The notes under the pieces are model-generated. The model was not told where the DNA came from. It did no database searches and saw only the letters and a program-made list of their open reading frames with translations. From the NCBI RefSeq assembly GCF_002776525.5, contig NC_045452.1:25671189-25735188 (forward strand): DNA of 64,000 nt, written 5' to 3'. Source of the stretch: Piliocolobus tephrosceles (lineage: Eukaryota > Chordata > Mammalia > Primates > Cercopithecidae). Each line of letters opens with the position of its first letter. The stretch's first letter is position 1. The position numbers and the translations under genes are program-made. Positions 1-11,095 of the stretch are shown here, piece after piece.

Positions 1-289
1 CACAGTGGGACTGTCATCAAAAGAACAACATAACCCTATTTTCATTCTTCACCTTGCCCCTGGTACCATGTGGAGGAGGAACCGAAAGGCAAGCAGAGCA
101 ATGGGGTGGAGACAGGCTGGGTGACTACAACTGCTCAGGAGAGGAGTGACACAGATCCGTACTAGCGTGATGGTCACAGAGCAAAAAGAGTTCGCATGAA
201 TGAAAGAAAGGTCAAGCGGGGAGGTCTACAGACTCCTCTGATTGGCCAGGTGAGGGACAGAGAGGATGGAACACCTGTGTCTGCCCTGG

Positions 290-1155
290 GTGGCTAGGCA
301 GGGGCAGCACACTTCACTTAGAAAAGGAAGAGGGAAGATGCAACAGATGGTATTTTCCAAGATGGGAACGGCAAGATCTCCCAACACAATGTCATGTTAA
401 CACTCCTCCCTGCAAAAGTGGGCATATACTCCCCGCTTGAATCTGGTGGGCCCGTGACTATGGCAGAATGGACATCTATTAGTATGATACATGACACGCG
501 TGATCTCCAAGATGAGGTCACGCAAGCTGCTACGGCCTCTGCCTGGTACTATTTATTTATTTACTGAGATGGAGTCTTGCTGTCTCCCAGGCTGGAGTGC
601 AGTGGTGCAATCTTGGCTCACTGCAAGCTCCACCTCCTGGGTCCAGACAGTTCTCCTGCCTCAGCCTCCCAAGTAGCTGGGACTACAGGCACCTGCCACC
701 ATGCCTGGATAATTTTTGTATTTTTCAGTAGAGATGGGGTTTCACCATGTTGGCCAGGCTGGTCTCCGACCTCAGGTGATCCACCTGCCTCGACTTCCCA
801 AAGTGCTAGGATTACAGGTGTGAGTTACCATGCCCGGCCATGCCTGGTCCTCTTTAGATGCTCACACACAGTCACCACTTGGCTGTGAGGAGGCCAAGGC
901 GCCACCCTGACAGGCCACATATAGGAGTTCTGGGAAACAGCCTTAGCTGAGGTTCCAGGCAACAGCTGTGTCAACTGCTAGCCATTCGAGGACTCTGGCC
1001 CCCAATGTGAAGTCAGCTAGCCTCTGCACCTCCCTGGCTGGACTGCATGGAGCAGAGACAAGTTGACCTGCCCAAACCATGGATCTGTGAGCAAAATAAA
1101 TGACTCTCGCTATTTCGAGTCACAATGTTTAGGGCATTTGCACACAGCAATAGAT
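290..1155 (+). mobile_element. MLT1-type MaLR LTR, interrupted by an Alu
   Basis: The end region (aaaataaatgactctcgct, then ...cacacagcaatagatacc) matches the 3' end of MLT1 LTRs, and the part around 490-540 matches their middle. The Alu at 549-839 splits it. Family from memory; the left boundary is uncertain. Confidence 0.6.
549..839 (-). mobile_element. Alu (minus), inserted in the MLT1-like LTR
   Basis: Reverse-oriented Alu with a TTTA-rich tail at its left end. It is flanked by the duplication tgcctggt (about 540-547 and 840-847), so the target site is visible. Confidence 0.93.
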
Positions 1156-1424
1156 ACCTTGAGCAGAAGGGGAAAAGGCTTATGGAAAGCAAACGAGTTC
1201 AGCCTGGGATATGTAAGCAGGATGTCCATCTGAAAGCTGAATACATACTCTGGAGATCAGCGAGGCTGGAGTGGAGATGGAAGTGTGGGAACCACCTGCA
1301 TGGAGGCCACGCGGAAACAGGCCCGATGGGAAGAGGAGAAGGGGCTGTGGGAAACACTGACTTCTAAGGAAGTGGAATTCATCCATTCAAAAAATGTCAT
1401 GTTTCAACAACTATCATATTTCAA

Positions 1425-2545
1425 CCACTGTTTTCAGCCCTGAGGGTACTGCAGTGAGTAAGACAGGTACAGCTTACAATCTGGAGGTGAGACGACAGAC
1501 AAGAAACCAATAAATAAATAAACAAACGATAGGGTCATGGTGCACAGTGATGCGTGCAATGAAGACGGAAAGACAAAACAGTGAGACAGAGTACAGCCGG
1601 GGGCTGCTTTAGAGAGGATGGTCAAGGAAGTCCGCTCCAAAGTGGGTTCGGGAGCTGAAACCCAGAAGGATAAAAATGAACCAGCCAGTCAAGAAGCTGA
1701 AGTAAGAATGTCTTCAACAGGGAAACCATAGCAACCAGTAAAGAACCCCTGAGCAAGAAGGAGCTTGATACGTCCAGGAAAGAAAAAGGCCGGAGTGGAC
1801 AGAGTGTGGCACACAGCAGGTAGGAAGGAGAACAGTGAGAGCTCAGGCCGGAGGAGGAGAGCGCCAGTCCACACAGGCTTCAGGCACCTGCAGAAAGGAT
1901 GGTGTTTTCTTCAAAGTGCAATGGAAAGGCTCAGGAGAGTTTCGGCAGGGAAGCAATGTTATCTAATACAGCCTGTGTGGGGTTTTAAAAACGTGTTCTG
2001 GCTGCTATGTAAAGGATGGCTTACAGGAGGCAAAAAATGAGGAAGGGAGACCAGAAAGGAGGCTGCTCCAAGGTCTAGGAGGTAACTGCAGCCTGAACCA
2101 GGTGGTAGTCCTGAAGGTAGACAAAAAGTAGACAGATAGGAGACATGATCTATCCGTTCTGTAGCTGACAAGGTTTTGCTGATGGATTGGCTGAGGAGGT
2201 GCGTGGGGGCCGTTAAAGAAAATAGAGAAATCAAGGATAATCCCTTGGTGCTGGACATGAGGAACGAGATAAATGACAGTGTCATTGCTGAGATGGAGAA
2301 CAGGGGGGAGTCGAGAGACCCATTTAGCCAGTTCAGGTCGGAGATGTCCCTTAGATGTGGTGCACACAGAAAGCTCAGCGAGGCAACTGGAAATACAGCC
2401 AGGAGCTCAGTGGGGAAGTGAGGATGGCGCTATCATTTTGGTTACAGGTGGCATTTCCGGACACGGAGCCAGATGAGTCACAGAAGAGAGGGCAGACAAG
2501 GAACAGAGGAATGAGCATAGAGCCCTGAGGGGGAAGAAGGAACTT
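1425..2545 (-). mobile_element. L2 LINE 3' part, antisense
   Basis: The text is the reverse complement of the L2 3' region: a stretch ending ...gacaagaaaccaataaataaa near 1500-1530 mirrors the L2 tail, and 2160-2290 mirrors the L2 ORF end (gctgatggattggctgagga). It is heavily degraded. Open frames in it are incidental. A second, longer copy lies at 14697-16850. Confidence 0.7.
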
Positions 2546-2959
2546 AACCCTCCCACAAGAGTTCCAAGAACACTCAGAAATGCAGGAAGCACTCGGGCTT
2601 CCCTTCCATTTCTGGCTGTCACTCAGAATCTCAGAAGCGGCTGACTCACACACAGCAGCTGTGTGATTCAGAATCAGCCGGTGAGCACTCTTTCTCCCTC
2701 TGCCCACCAGCCCGAACATCCTCCTCCTGCCCCCAGTGTCACAGGGGGATCCCTCCTGTTCATGTACGCCTCCATCTTGAAATCTTCTCTTGGACTTCTC
2801 ATATATATTTTTAGTTGCTTTCTTAGAAGCCCCACCATTGCAATCAATAATTGTAATTTAAAAGAATCAGAAAATATTGATTTGAGACTATTTTAAAATA
2901 CGTGAAAGAAAACTTTTTATTCCATGTGCCTAATGCAACATCTAGGATGAAAATGAAAG

Positions 2960-3065
2960 CAGTAACCAAGCTTGCATAACCTGCTGGTGGGAGTACAAAT
3001 TGATATAATCTTTCTGGAGGGCAATTTGACAAAATTTTCTACATCCGCTTAGGATATAGAAAGTC
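2960..3065 (+). mobile_element. Old L1 fragment (ORF2 3' region)
   Basis: Contains the L1 signature for a short stretch after 'aacctgctggtgggagtaca' and 'ctggagggcaatttgac'. Too degraded to classify. Confidence 0.55.
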
Positions 3066-3784
3066 ACAACAGACTGTCACTGTCACCCTAACAATGAGAA
3101 CAAGTAGGATAAGCTAAAATATATATATAGTTTTAAAACCCACCAGAGATCTGAGGATGGAAAGAAACTACAATTCAGGAAAGGACAAGCCACTCATCAG
3201 AGAAAAAAGAATAACTCCTTCCAGCCCTGTGGCACAGTGGGTAAAACGCAAATTCATTACAGACAGGGGAGGAAGAAAACAACCCAGTAATTAGCAGCCA
3301 CATGAGGCTGACGGATGAGATTCCCAGGGGCCTTGGTCACAGAGCAGGTCTGCGCTCACCCTCTTGGGCCTTCCCCCAGTGCACATAAGTAGCACTGCAC
3401 CAAAGGCTGGGGCTACAGGAGAGCTGAGTGATCCACCCTGGCATGGCACACAGGGTTTTGCACAAGTCCAGGGCAGCTGTTTACCAAAGGCTGAATACAG
3501 GGAACAAGAACTCAGGTGAACCCTCCGAAGCATATGGGCCCTTCACTAAGTGTTAGTGGCCCACTGCAGGTTAAAGTCAGGGCCACAGGGTGGACAGAGA
3601 TGTTCCCAGGTGCAGAAAGCCATGGCAGAGCTGGGGAACAAAGAGACCTCCCAAGAAATCCCCCCAAAATGGCAGGTAGGTGGTAAAGCAGAGAGAGATC
3701 TTCCCGCCATATGCAAAGCTGGTGGCTGGGCTATAAAGCAGAGAGATCTGTGGAGTCTCACCAGTGCTCACACCTCAAAGACCT

Positions 3785-4540
3785 GTTGAAGGCAAGCATA
3801 TGAAACCAGGGGAAACCCAAACTTAACTAAAACTGCAACAAAGTCAAGACACAGTTCACCTGAGAGATCAAACTGAGCTCACCTCGCCAGAAGCCTAAGA
3901 GAAGAAGAGGCTTGTCTTTTCTGGTGGTAAATATTATTGACTTCTGACTCTACTGTTTTTAACACAAATATCTGGCATTACATTTTTTTTTTAATTGCAA
4001 GACAAGTGAAGAAGAAAAGGTAACCTAATCAAGGTAAAAACAGTCATCAGAAGAATACTCACAGAGAGAACAAATGCAGAAATGACCAGGTTTTCAAACT
4101 GAGAATGGGAGACATGTTAGCAAGATGAAAGGGAAAAGCTGAGAACATAGTGAACATATAGGGAATTTCAGCAGAGAAATGGAAAGTATTTTTAAAGAGC
4201 ACATGAAAAAAATCTAAAAATTAAAAATACAGTATCAGAAGTTAAGAATTCACTTGTTTTGCTTAGTAGCAGAGTGTACATGCTAGAAAAAAGAACTCGT
4301 GAATATGAACTCAGGTCTATAGAAATTATTCAACCTGAAACACAAAGATAAAAACACTTAAAAAGGAAACAGGATGTCTAATATTTATTTGCTTATTTGA
4401 TGTATGAGTTATACAAGTATATATTTACAGTTATATGTTGTGCATGCATGAAAAAGAGACCAGCTCAACTGCTGATGACACCCTCTTGTAGAGGAAAGTG
4501 GTGCTGGGAGGCAAATATAACTTTAATTTTTAAAAAGTAA
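3785..4540 (+). mobile_element. Possible old L1 (ORF1-like A-rich region)
   Basis: A-rich sequence with the texture of an old L1 5'/ORF1 region (repeated gaaa/agaa runs, ...cagtatcagaagttaagaat). No frame survives and the assignment is weak; it may be unrelated unique DNA. Confidence 0.3.
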
Positions 4541-4547
4541 AAAAACG

Positions 4548-4858
4548 CCAGGCATGGTGGCTCACACCTGTAATCCTAGCACTTTGGGAGGCCGAGGTGG
4601 GCAGATCATGAGGTCAAGAGATCGGGACCATCCTGGCCAACATGGTGAAACACCATCTCTACTAAAAATACAAAAATTAGCTGGGCATGGTGGCACGTGC
4701 CTGTAGTCCCAGTTACTCAGGAGGCTGAGGCAGGAGAATCATTTGAACCCAGGAGGCAGAAGCTGCAGTGAGCCGAGATCACACCACTGCACTCCAGCCT
4801 GGGCAACAGGGCGAGACTCTGTCTCAAAAAAACAACAAGAAAAAAAGGTAAAAAAAAA
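4548..4858 (+). mobile_element. Alu (AluS-like)
   Basis: Full-length dimeric Alu from 'gccaggcatggtggctca' to an A-rich tail with caacaag interruptions. Confidence 0.95.
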
Positions 4859-4914
4859 CCACTCCAGTGCACTAAAAAGTACCACCAATAGAAATAAACA
4901 GCAAATGACAAAAA

Positions 4915-5285
4915 AGAAAAATACCTGTGGCACTAAGGCAGATAGAAGGTTCACATTTTTAATACAAAGAGAGCTCATACTAGTCACTAAAAAAGACCAA
5001 CCCAAACTAGGTAAACAGGCAAAGGATATGAACAGGCAACTCACAAAAGCAAAAGGCATAAGCCTGGTAAACTTGAGAATAAAAGTTTACCTTACTATTG
5101 AGGAAATGCATATTAAATTCACAATTGAACGTTATTTTTCCATATCTAATGGGCAAGATCTTAAAAGATAATCTGTGTTAGGATACTTAGAAATGAGCAC
5201 TTATAAGTGTCATGAGTGGGAATGTGCTAAGGTGCCAGCTTCCTGAAGGGTAACCTGGTGGTACTCATTAGGAAGCTTAAGAGTA
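4915..5285 (+). mobile_element. Old L1 ORF2 3' fragment
   Basis: Contains L1-type sequence 'aaacaggcaaaggatatgaa' and 'gaaatgcatattaaattc', the region just before the L1 ORF2 end. Flanked by Alus on both sides. Confidence 0.7.
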
Positions 5286-5289
5286 GGAA

Positions 5290-5594
5290 CAGCCTGGATG
5301 CACTGGCTCATGTCCATAATCCCGGCATTTTGGGAGGCCGAGGGGGATGGATCACTTGAGGCCAGGAGTTTGAGACCAGCCTGGCCAACATGGTGAAATC
5401 CTGTTTCTACTAAAAATACAAAACTCAGCCAGGTGTGGTGGTGCGTGCCTGTGATCCCAGCTACTCAGGAGGCTGAGGCATGAGAATCACTTGAACCCAG
5501 GAGGCAGAGGTTGCAGTAAGCCAAGATCATGCCCTTGCATTCCAGCCTGGATGACAGTGTAAGACTCTGTCTCAGGAAAAAAAAAAAAAAAAAG
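5290..5594 (+). mobile_element. Alu (AluS/J-like)
   Basis: Dimeric Alu with an internal A-rich linker and a poly(A) tail of about 14-15 bases at the right end. Confidence 0.95.
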
Positions 5595-6089
5595 AGTAGG
5601 AAAAGCTTTTAACCCAGTCATCCCACCTCACTCTAGTCTTCTTTGTATGATCAGAAGGTTAGTTAAATAAATATATATCTGAATTATGTTGTAGACATGA
5701 AGCTGTTGAACTGGAATGCATTTATTGCTGATGATGTATTTTGATGTCAAAAACTGCTAAATGAATCCCCGATATCCACTCTCCTCTTTCTCCTTAGAAA
5801 CAGACCCCTGAGTTTGGGTAGACACATGATTGTTGGAAACGAAGTCTATTTCACAGGCTCCCTGGCAGATACATGGGACCAGGTGGTTCAGGTCCTGCCA
5901 GTTGCAAGGAAGCCGGAGTGTCCAGCATGACTAGGATGGCTTCGCCCAATTACAAGGCGAACCATAACTTCTTTCATAAACCCAACTTCTTCTTTCGCAG
6001 CGGCCCCTCTGAGCCCCGCTGATTCCTCAGGCTGTGTTCACGCAGTGCTTTGTAAGTGCATCTTATGGTATTTGGCTCACACTACTTGA

Positions 6090-6235
6090 ATTCTTTATCT
6101 CCCTGTCTAGACTGTGAGCTTGTCTAGGGCAGGCCTTCTCTCAGGTCCATCTCTTTATTCTCAGCACCTATTACAGTGCCTGTCACATATTATGGCTCAG
6201 AAAATGTTTGTGAATAAATGAATGAGTAAATGAAG
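6090..6235 (+). mobile_element. L2 LINE 3' end
   Basis: Typical L2 3' signature: 'tagactgtgagcttgtctag', 'ctcagcacctattacagtgcc', then the terminal 'tgaataaatgaatga'. Confidence 0.8.
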
Positions 6236-6416
6236 GAACTAATACATGAAATTGAAGGACATATGTTTTTGGAAAATAATAACGTCAAATTCTGTTGCCT
6301 TTAAAACTAGTAAGAACTCCAGATGAGTTGAAAACCTATGTCCACATAAAAACCAGTACACGAATGCTTACAGCAGCTTCACTTATAATTGCCAAACAAG
6401 GAAGCAACCAAGATGT

Positions 6417-6420
6417 CTAT

Positions 6421-6455
<35 letters not shown>

Positions 6456-6457
6456 TT
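6417..6457. repeat. (ATTT)n microsatellite at an Alu tail
   Basis: About ten pure attt units; it is the tail of the adjacent reverse-oriented Alu. Confidence 0.95.
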
Positions 6458-6740
6458 GAGACAGGGTCTTACTCTGTCACCCAGGCTGGAGTGCTGTGGC
6501 ACAATCATGACTCACTGAAGCCTTGACCTCCAGGGCTCAAGCCATCCTCCCACCTCAGCCTCCCAAGTAGCTGGGACTCTAGGCATGTACCACTATGTAT
6601 TTGTTTGTATTTATTTCTAGTAGAGACAAGGTCTTACTATGTTACCCAGTTTGGTCTGGAACCCCTGGGCTCAAGCAATCCTCCTGCCTCAACCTCCTGA
6701 AGTGCTGGGATTAACAGGCATGAGCCACCGTGCCTGGTCA
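6458..6740 (-). mobile_element. Alu (minus, AluJ-like)
   Basis: Reverse Alu from 'gagacagggtcttactctgt' to 'gagccaccgtgcctggtc', diverged from the young consensus. It sits within the L1ME-type fragment. Confidence 0.92.
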
Positions 6741-7029
6741 ATACATAGCATTTTATACATTTGTCTAAAACTAATACAATCTACAGCATCAAGAGTGACC
6801 CCTCAGGTAAACTCTGAACTTTAGCAATAATAATGTTATCAGTACGGATTCATCAGTTGTAACAAATGTACCACACTAATATGAGATGTTAATTATGGGG
6901 AAACTGGGGGTAGGAGTGAGGGGGTGTATGGGAACTTCCTGTGTTTTCTACTCAATTTTTCTGTACACCTAAAACTGCTAAAAAAAAAAATTAAGTCTAC
7001 TAATTTACTGATTGAGTTTTTACATATAT

Positions 7030-7255
7030 AAGCCACTGAATTCTGGAATCACATGCCCTGGGTTCAAATCCTCACATATCACTTAAAAACTTGTAACTTT
7101 TAGGCAAATAGCTTAATCAATCTGTGTCCCAATTTCCCCATATAGAAAATAGGGATAAAAAGAGAGCCTAATTGATAGAGTTATTGTGAAGATTAAGTGT
7201 CCTGTGAATCCTTTGAACTAAGCTTGGTACATATTAAATACACATAAGTGATGTC
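7030..7255 (+). mobile_element. MIR SINE
   Basis: MIR body recognisable from 'tgccctgggttcaaatcctc' through the core to 'gtgaagattaagtg' and the 3' end. It lies only about 40 bp from the EFCAB6 exon 2 donor. Confidence 0.8.
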
Positions 7256-7291
7256 TATAGCTAGTGTTCTCATGTGCTCATGAATACTCAC

Positions 7292-7437
7292 TTGAAGAAG
7301 ATCTGAACATATTTGGGGAACCATTCCTTGAATATACTCTACATGGTGAAGAATGGGGTCTTGAATGTGTAAATTTTCTCATGTGAGGATGCGACCTAAG
7401 CCAGTCCGGTATAATCGCCATTTTGCACGTTAAATCC
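7292..7437 (-). CDS. EFCAB6: EFCAB6 exon 2 (start-codon exon)
   Basis: This is the first coding exon of EFCAB6 (EF-hand calcium-binding domain protein 6, also called DJBP). The family is known for many EF-hand-like repeats, binding to DJ-1 and the androgen receptor, and testis-biased expression. Read on the minus strand, an acceptor (pyrimidine-rich tract ending in CAG, AG at 7439-7438) is followed by 16 nt of 5' UTR and then ATG at 7421-7419. The reading frame begins MAIIPDWLRSHPH and continues with RKFTHSRPHSSPCRVYSRNG, which I recognise as the EFCAB6 N-terminus. It gives 43 codons plus one base and ends at a GTGAGT donor (GT at 7291-7290). The EF-hand repeats start in later exons, which lie left of this window or were not found in it. 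Residue 14 is Met (ATG) where I remember Thr in human, and residue 38 is Met where I remember Lys. Identity is firm; the human comparison is from memory. Confidence 0.93.
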
Positions 7438-8880
7438 CTGTGATATAAAAGAAAACAGATTACGTTACCTTAAAGCATCCATTCCAAATGTGGCCAATTT
7501 CCTATCTTTTCCTCTTCTGAAAGGACAGCTGGAGAGTGTTAAAATGATGCTAGTCATAATCTGCTCTGCCGATGTTTCAGACTATTCTTAAAGTGAACAT
7601 AAAAATCATCATTGTGGACTCCTTGTTTTTAGCATATCCAGTAAACTTCAAAACGGCAAAATAAAGAGATTTTGGATAGAAAAATCCACCTACATCTTGA
7701 CTATCACTGACTCACTTCTTTGGTAGGCAGTAAGGGGAAGAAAGTTTGGATTTTCTGAGCTTTTTTGAAGTGCCCCAGTATAAATTCAACATGCAGTCAG
7801 AGGCAAAGCTGGGATGACAGGAACGAAACTGGTGGAGTAAGAACCTCTGAAAATCCTCTCCTCCATGAAATCAATGAGGACACCGGGAAAAATTGTCGAA
7901 ATCAATTTTTTTCAGAACTCTGTAAATTAACAAAGGCTTACAGCAATCTGGGGAGCATTTATTCTCCCAAAATGACTGAATCTGAATATGAAGAACATGC
8001 CTTGTGGCATTTTAACTTGCCTCATTCCCATTCCCCCTCACCTGCCTTCTCCCGCCCCACCAGCTCTGATGTAGCCTTGAAAACCATGAGCCTGCAATCA
8101 CAGGGAAAACCCAGCAGGCTGCCAGTCACCGGAGTGGACAGAACAGGGCAGGAGCTCTGTCAAAGCCTCCTTACCAGGAAATTACCATTATTTGACCTGA
8201 TGTTTCCCTGAAAGATGCTTCTCCCAAGGCTGTCTTTATTTGAACTCAGAGCTCACTCAGTGAACACAGCCTATCATGAAGAGGCATTTGTTAGAAGAAA
8301 TCAGAGGCAATTGTTGTTTAAAATCATGGCAACCTGAATAGGTGGGTAACGGGGCAAATAATAGGCAACCGAAAAGCTTCAAGAGAAAAGCTGGGGAATG
8401 AGATATCAATAGGGACTTGAAAAGCGCCCACATATTCTTGGGAATCTAGGAAGTCACTCAGTGCACAGAGCTATAACTATTCCCAGGGAGAGCTGCATGC
8501 TCAGGAAAGACCTGAGAAGGACCTAACCTCTCACCTCCAACTGACCTTCAAGCTCTGCACAAGCAGGAAATGAAGGCTGAGAGAAAGTTATAAACGGCCC
8601 AGGTAAGTGTTGAAGGAATGCTCCAATACAAAAAGCCCCTCAGCAAAAATTGGGAATTACTGTTTCCAGGCATTTAAGGAAATCTCTATCCAACCATGAG
8701 CTGACCACTAAGCTAACCAATCAGACTCTAGTGGCCATATATAACAAAGAATACAGACTTTATAAAGTTTAGAAAACTCAATAAACAAATGAACAACAAG
8801 CAGTAACAACAACAAAACATGGAAATGGATGAGAATATGATTTCCACAACTACTACATTATATTATTTAAAATGTCATGG

Positions 8881-9172
8881 GCCTAGCATGATGGCTCATC
8901 CCTGTAATCCCAGCATTTTGGACGGCTGAGGCAGGAAGTTCAAGACTCAAGCCCAGAAGTTCAAGACCAGCCTAGGCAACATACTGAGACTCTGTCTCTA
9001 CAAAAAAAAAAAAAATAAAGAAAATTGACCAGGCATGCTGGCATGCACCCATGGTCTCAGCCACCAGGAGGCTGAGATGGGAAGAGCAGTTTAGCCTGAG
9101 AGGTTGAGGCTGCAGTGAGCTGTGATTACACCACTGCACTCCAGCCTGGGCAACAGAGCAAGACTCTGTCTC
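8881..9172 (+). mobile_element. Alu (AluJ-like)
   Basis: Diverged dimeric Alu starting 'gcctagcatgatggctcatc'; the tail expands into a TAAA microsatellite. Confidence 0.92.
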
Positions 9173-9200
9173 TAAATAAATAAATAAATAAATAAATAAA
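9173..9200. repeat. (TAAA)n microsatellite
   Basis: About seven units forming the tail of the preceding Alu. Confidence 0.9.
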
Positions 9201-9483
9201 ATGTCCAGTTTTCAACAAACATTTATGAGACGTGCAAAGAAACGAGAAAGTGTGGTCCATACTTATTTTCAGAAACTATGCAAGAAAAAAAAGAGTAGCG
9301 TGAAATATTTAATCTATTGAAATAAAAACCCCACCAACCTAGAATTCCAAACTCAATGAAATTACTCTTCAAAAGTGAATGAGAAATAAAGACTTTCTTG
9401 AGTAAACAAAAATTGAGAGAAGTTGTTGCCAGCAAACTTACTTCCAAGAAATGTTAAAAGGAATTCTTCAGAAAGAAGGAAAG

Positions 9484-9612
9484 GCCAGGTGCAGTGGCTC
9501 ATGCCTGTAATCTCAGTGCTTTGAGAGGCTGAGGCAGGAGAATTGCTTGAGGCCAGGAGATCAAGACCACCCCGGGCAACACAGCAAGACTCTGTCTCTA
9601 CCAAAAAAAAAA
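9484..9612 (+). mobile_element. Alu left arm, separated from its right arm
   Basis: Starts 'ggccaggtgcagtggctcat' and stops at the linker region 'ctctaccaaaaaaaaaa', where AT repeats begin. The probable right arm resumes at 10173. Confidence 0.85.
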
Positions 9613-9772
9613 TATATATATATATATATTTAGGACTTATATATATATTTATTATTTATATATATATATTTAGGACTAATATATATATATATAGGACTTA
9701 TACATATATATATATTTAGGACTAATATATATATATATTTAGGACTTATATATATATATATTTAGGACTAAT
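9609..9772. repeat. AT-rich minisatellite in the Alu linker
   Basis: Runs of TA alternate with 'tttaggactaa' or 'tttaggactta', spaced about 25-35 bp, at least six times up to the gap. It is AT-pure apart from the ggac cores. Confidence 0.9.
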
Positions 9773-10172
9773 NNNNNNNNNNNNNNNNNNNNNNNNNNNN
9801 NNNNNNNNNNNNNNNNNNNNNNNNNNNNNNNNNNNNNNNNNNNNNNNNNNNNNNNNNNNNNNNNNNNNNNNNNNNNNNNNNNNNNNNNNNNNNNNNNNNN
9901 NNNNNNNNNNNNNNNNNNNNNNNNNNNNNNNNNNNNNNNNNNNNNNNNNNNNNNNNNNNNNNNNNNNNNNNNNNNNNNNNNNNNNNNNNNNNNNNNNNNN
10001 NNNNNNNNNNNNNNNNNNNNNNNNNNNNNNNNNNNNNNNNNNNNNNNNNNNNNNNNNNNNNNNNNNNNNNNNNNNNNNNNNNNNNNNNNNNNNNNNNNNN
10101 NNNNNNNNNNNNNNNNNNNNNNNNNNNNNNNNNNNNNNNNNNNNNNNNNNNNNNNNNNNNNNNNNNNNNNNN
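9773..10172. other. Assembly gap (400 N)
   Basis: 400 unknown bases at the end of the AT minisatellite, probably a tract that could not be assembled. Its true length is unknown. Confidence 0.95.
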
Positions 10173-10305
10173 AGTCCTAGCTACTTGGGAGGTTCACATG
10201 GTAGAATCACTGAGCCCAGGCATTTTAGGTTACAGTGAGCTATTATCATGCCACTGTACTCTAGCCTGGGTGACAGACTGAGACCCTGTCTCAGACCCTG
10301 AATTC
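10173..10305 (+). mobile_element. Alu right arm remnant
   Basis: Begins 'agtcctagctacttgggagg' and ends 'gagaccctgtctcag'. It is the probable second arm of the Alu starting at 9484. Confidence 0.8.
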
Positions 10306-10345
10306 ACCAGCAAATTCTACCAAACATTTAAAGAAAAATTCAAGG

Positions 10346-10662
10346 CTGGGCATGGTGGCTCACACCTGTCATCCCAGAACTTTCGGAGGCCAAGGTGGGT
10401 GGATCACCTGACGTCAAGAGTTCGAGACCAGCCTAGCCAACATGGCAAAACCCCGTTTCTACTAAAAATACAAAAATTAGCCAGGCATGGTGGCGCATGC
10501 TTGTAATCCCAGCTACTCGGGAGGCTGAGGCAGAAGAATTGCTTGAACCTGGGAGGTGGATATTAGAGTGCTGAGATCTCACCACTGCACTCCAGTCTGG
10601 GTGAGAGAGTAGGACTCCATCTCAAAAAAAAAAAAAAAAAAAAAAAAAAGAAAGAAAGAAAA
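10346..10662 (+). mobile_element. Alu (AluS-like)
   Basis: Dimeric Alu from 'ggctgggcatggtggctcac' with a long poly(A) tail followed by GAAA units; it lies in the old L1. Confidence 0.94.
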
Positions 10663-10797
10663 GGAAAATAACAATTCAACGAATGCTTAACATATTCTTA
10701 TGAAAAATAGAAGAAGAAACATTTCTCAACACACCCTATGAAGCCAGTATTACCCTGATACCAAAACCAGAAAAGACATTAGAAAAAAAGAAAGCAG

Positions 10798-11095
10798 CAG
10801 GGCGCGGTGGCTCACGCCTGTAATCTCAGCACTTTGGGAGGCCGAGACGGGCAGATCATGAGGTCAGGAGATCGAGACCATCCTGGCTAACATGGTGAAA
10901 CCCCGTCCCTACCAAAAATACAAAAAATTAGCCGGGCGCAGTGGTGGGCACCTGTAGTCCCAGCTACTCGGGAGGCTGAGGCAGGAGAATGGCATAAACC
11001 CAGGAGGCGGAGCTTGCAGTGAGCCAAGATTGCGCCACTGCATTCCAGCCTGGGCGACAGAGTGAGCTTCCATCAAAAAAAAAAAAAAAAAAAAA
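10798..11095 (+). mobile_element. Alu (AluS/Y-like)
   Basis: Near-consensus dimeric Alu from 'gcagggcgcggtggctcacg' with a poly(A) tail; it lies in the old L1. Confidence 0.94.

Larger units (their letters stand above)
6240..6994 (+). mobile_element. L1 (L1ME-type) 3' end, interrupted by an Alu
   Basis: The left part (6300-6415) is L1 ORF2 end/3' UTR ('acagcagcttcacttataat'). The right part (6840-6994) shows the old L1 3' UTR 'atgttaattatggggaaact' and an A-rich end. The ATTT repeat and Alu at 6417-6740 separate them. Confidence 0.7.
1..7291 (-). other. EFCAB6: EFCAB6 intron 2, partial
   Basis: Sequence downstream of the start-codon exon. I looked for the next coding exon of EFCAB6 and did not see it, so it probably lies left of the window. 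Besides the repeats listed separately, I see nothing recognisable in 1-290, 1160-1420, 2560-2955, 3070-3780 or 5600-6085. Their open frames are short and lack any family signature. Confidence 0.7.

Noticed and set aside
7765..8211. 148-codon open frame near EFCAB6 exon 2
   Set aside because: It looks like the 5' region of the old L1 that continues to 13578, lies on the opposite strand to EFCAB6 and shows no known domain. This is a judgement by eye, not a search.
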